Positions 17,263-17,584 of a stretch of DNA of 17,584 nt are shown here, piece after piece. The stretch spans positions 1 to 17,584 of the forward strand of contig DFOM01000007.1 in the NCBI GenBank assembly GCA_002376725.1, read 5' to 3'. The stretch comes from Cloacimonetes bacterium UBA3541 (lineage in GTDB: Bacteria; Cloacimonadota; Cloacimonadia; Cloacimonadales; Cloacimonadaceae). The notes beneath the pieces are model-generated. The model was given only the letters and a program-made list of their open reading frames with translations, was not told where the DNA came from and ran no database searches. Both the position numbers and the translations under genes were made by a program. Every line of letters begins with the position of its first letter. Position 1 is the first letter of the stretch.

Positions 17263-17268
17263 ATTATA
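17263..17268 (-). promoter_or_regulatory. Candidate -10 box of the efp promoter
   Basis: The minus strand reads TATAAT exactly, about 75 nt before the efp start codon. No good -35 is seen 16-18 nt upstream, so the call is tentative. On the opposite strand TTGACA at 17245-17250 with TATTAA at 17267-17272 could point rightwards to the repeat array. Confidence 0.35.
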
Positions 17269-17426
17269 TTAAATTATGGTTGCCCTATTTTATTATCTAA
17301 TTGGCGTATAATTATTCCACTTTATTCAGATTTTATGTTCTAGACAAAGTTAAGCTTAATTTTCTCGTATGTCTTCCTTGGCTCTATTTGAAAAGATAAT
17401 AGGTAATTGCTCTCTTATTGATGTGT

Positions 17427-17454
17427 AACTTATGTCCCATTTCGGACATAAGTT
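17427..17454. repeat. Hairpin formed by an inverted unit at the array edge
   Basis: AACTTATGTCC (17427-17437) is the exact reverse complement of GGACATAAGTT (17444-17454), the first unit of the tandem array, with a 6-nt loop. It is a perfect 11-bp stem, so the array is bounded on the left by one inverted unit. No U tract follows on either strand, so it is not a classical terminator. Confidence 0.7.
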
Positions 17455-17560
17455 GGACATAAGCTGGACATAAGCTGGACATAAGATGGACATAAGCTGG
17501 ACATAAGCTGGACATAAGCTGGACATAAGCTGGAAATAAGCTGGACATACGCTGGACATA
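17444..17560. repeat. 11-bp tandem repeat array (about 11 units of GGACATAAGCT)
   Basis: GGACATAAGCT or a close variant recurs exactly every 11 bp from 17444 to 17553, with a last partial unit at 17554-17560. Ten full units can be read; variants are GTT in unit 1, GAT in unit 4, GGAAAT in unit 9 and ATACGCT in unit 10. The array lies about 255 nt upstream of the efp start codon. The spacing is close to one helical turn, so one face of the DNA would show the same motif repeatedly. Minus-strand reading frames stay open through the array simply because the unit has no stop in that direction. The function is unknown. Confidence 0.9.
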
Positions 17561-17584
17561 AATATTCTGATATCGGTAATTTAC

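Noticed and set aside
17356..17559. 67-aa minus-strand frame with an 11-residue repeat (LMSSLCPAYVQ-like) over the tandem array
   Set aside because: An 11-bp unit without a stop on that strand automatically gives an 11-residue peptide repeat. The frame starts inside the array with no ribosome binding site.
17444..17560. CRISPR array
   Set aside because: Units of 11 bp run head to tail with no unique spacers, and no cas genes are near.

Overview
This window looks like chromosomal DNA of a Gram-negative, AT-rich bacterium of the FCB superphylum, most likely the candidate phylum Cloacimonadota (Candidatus Cloacimonas-like). The evidence is indirect. Two very large secreted proteins end in type A (type IX secretion-like) sorting domains. 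A PorV/PorQ-type outer-membrane protein lies between them. The household genes are full length, and the base composition is uniformly AT-rich. The genus is an inference, because no rRNA or other marker is present.

Left part (1-1715): a complete, apparently intact IS4-family insertion sequence with short terminal inverted repeats and a 9-bp direct repeat of the target at both edges. Its transposase has all the DDE/YREK residues. Its ribosome binding site lies in one arm of a strong predicted hairpin, and a perfect DnaA box lies in the roughly 300-nt untranslated region upstream.

Centre left (1901-7955, + strand): household genes. A YihY-type inner-membrane protein overlaps purH by ATGA. A class II tRNA-Ser(GGA) follows. 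Next come sppA (signal peptide peptidase, membrane anchored) and rng (RNase G), 6 nt apart and probably co-transcribed. They end against a convergent operon with an AT-rich hairpin between.

Centre right (16194 to 7983, - strand): a tightly overlapped three-gene surface-protein operon. In order of transcription it encodes an M6-type secreted protein with a beta-propeller-like middle and a sorting domain, a PorV/PorQ-like barrel, and a 1394-aa S8 subtilase with FG-GAP/VCBS repeats, Fn3-like and Ig-like domains and a sorting domain. The genes overlap by 4 nt (ATGA) and 1 nt (TAATG). The M6 protein has lost three of the four residues of its zinc/catalytic motif and is predicted to be a pseudoprotease. 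The subtilase triad is intact. A plausible reading is cargo, shuttle, cargo: a self-contained set delivered to the cell surface together.

Right part (17188 to 16371, - strand): efp (elongation factor P), followed by a small protein with CxxC/CxC cysteines. Upstream of efp, at the window edge, lies an 11-bp tandem repeat array (about eleven units of GGACATAAGCT) bounded by one inverted unit that can form a hairpin.

The items most worth a second look are the M6 pseudoprotease inside the sorting-domain operon, the masked ribosome binding site of the IS, and the 11-bp array.
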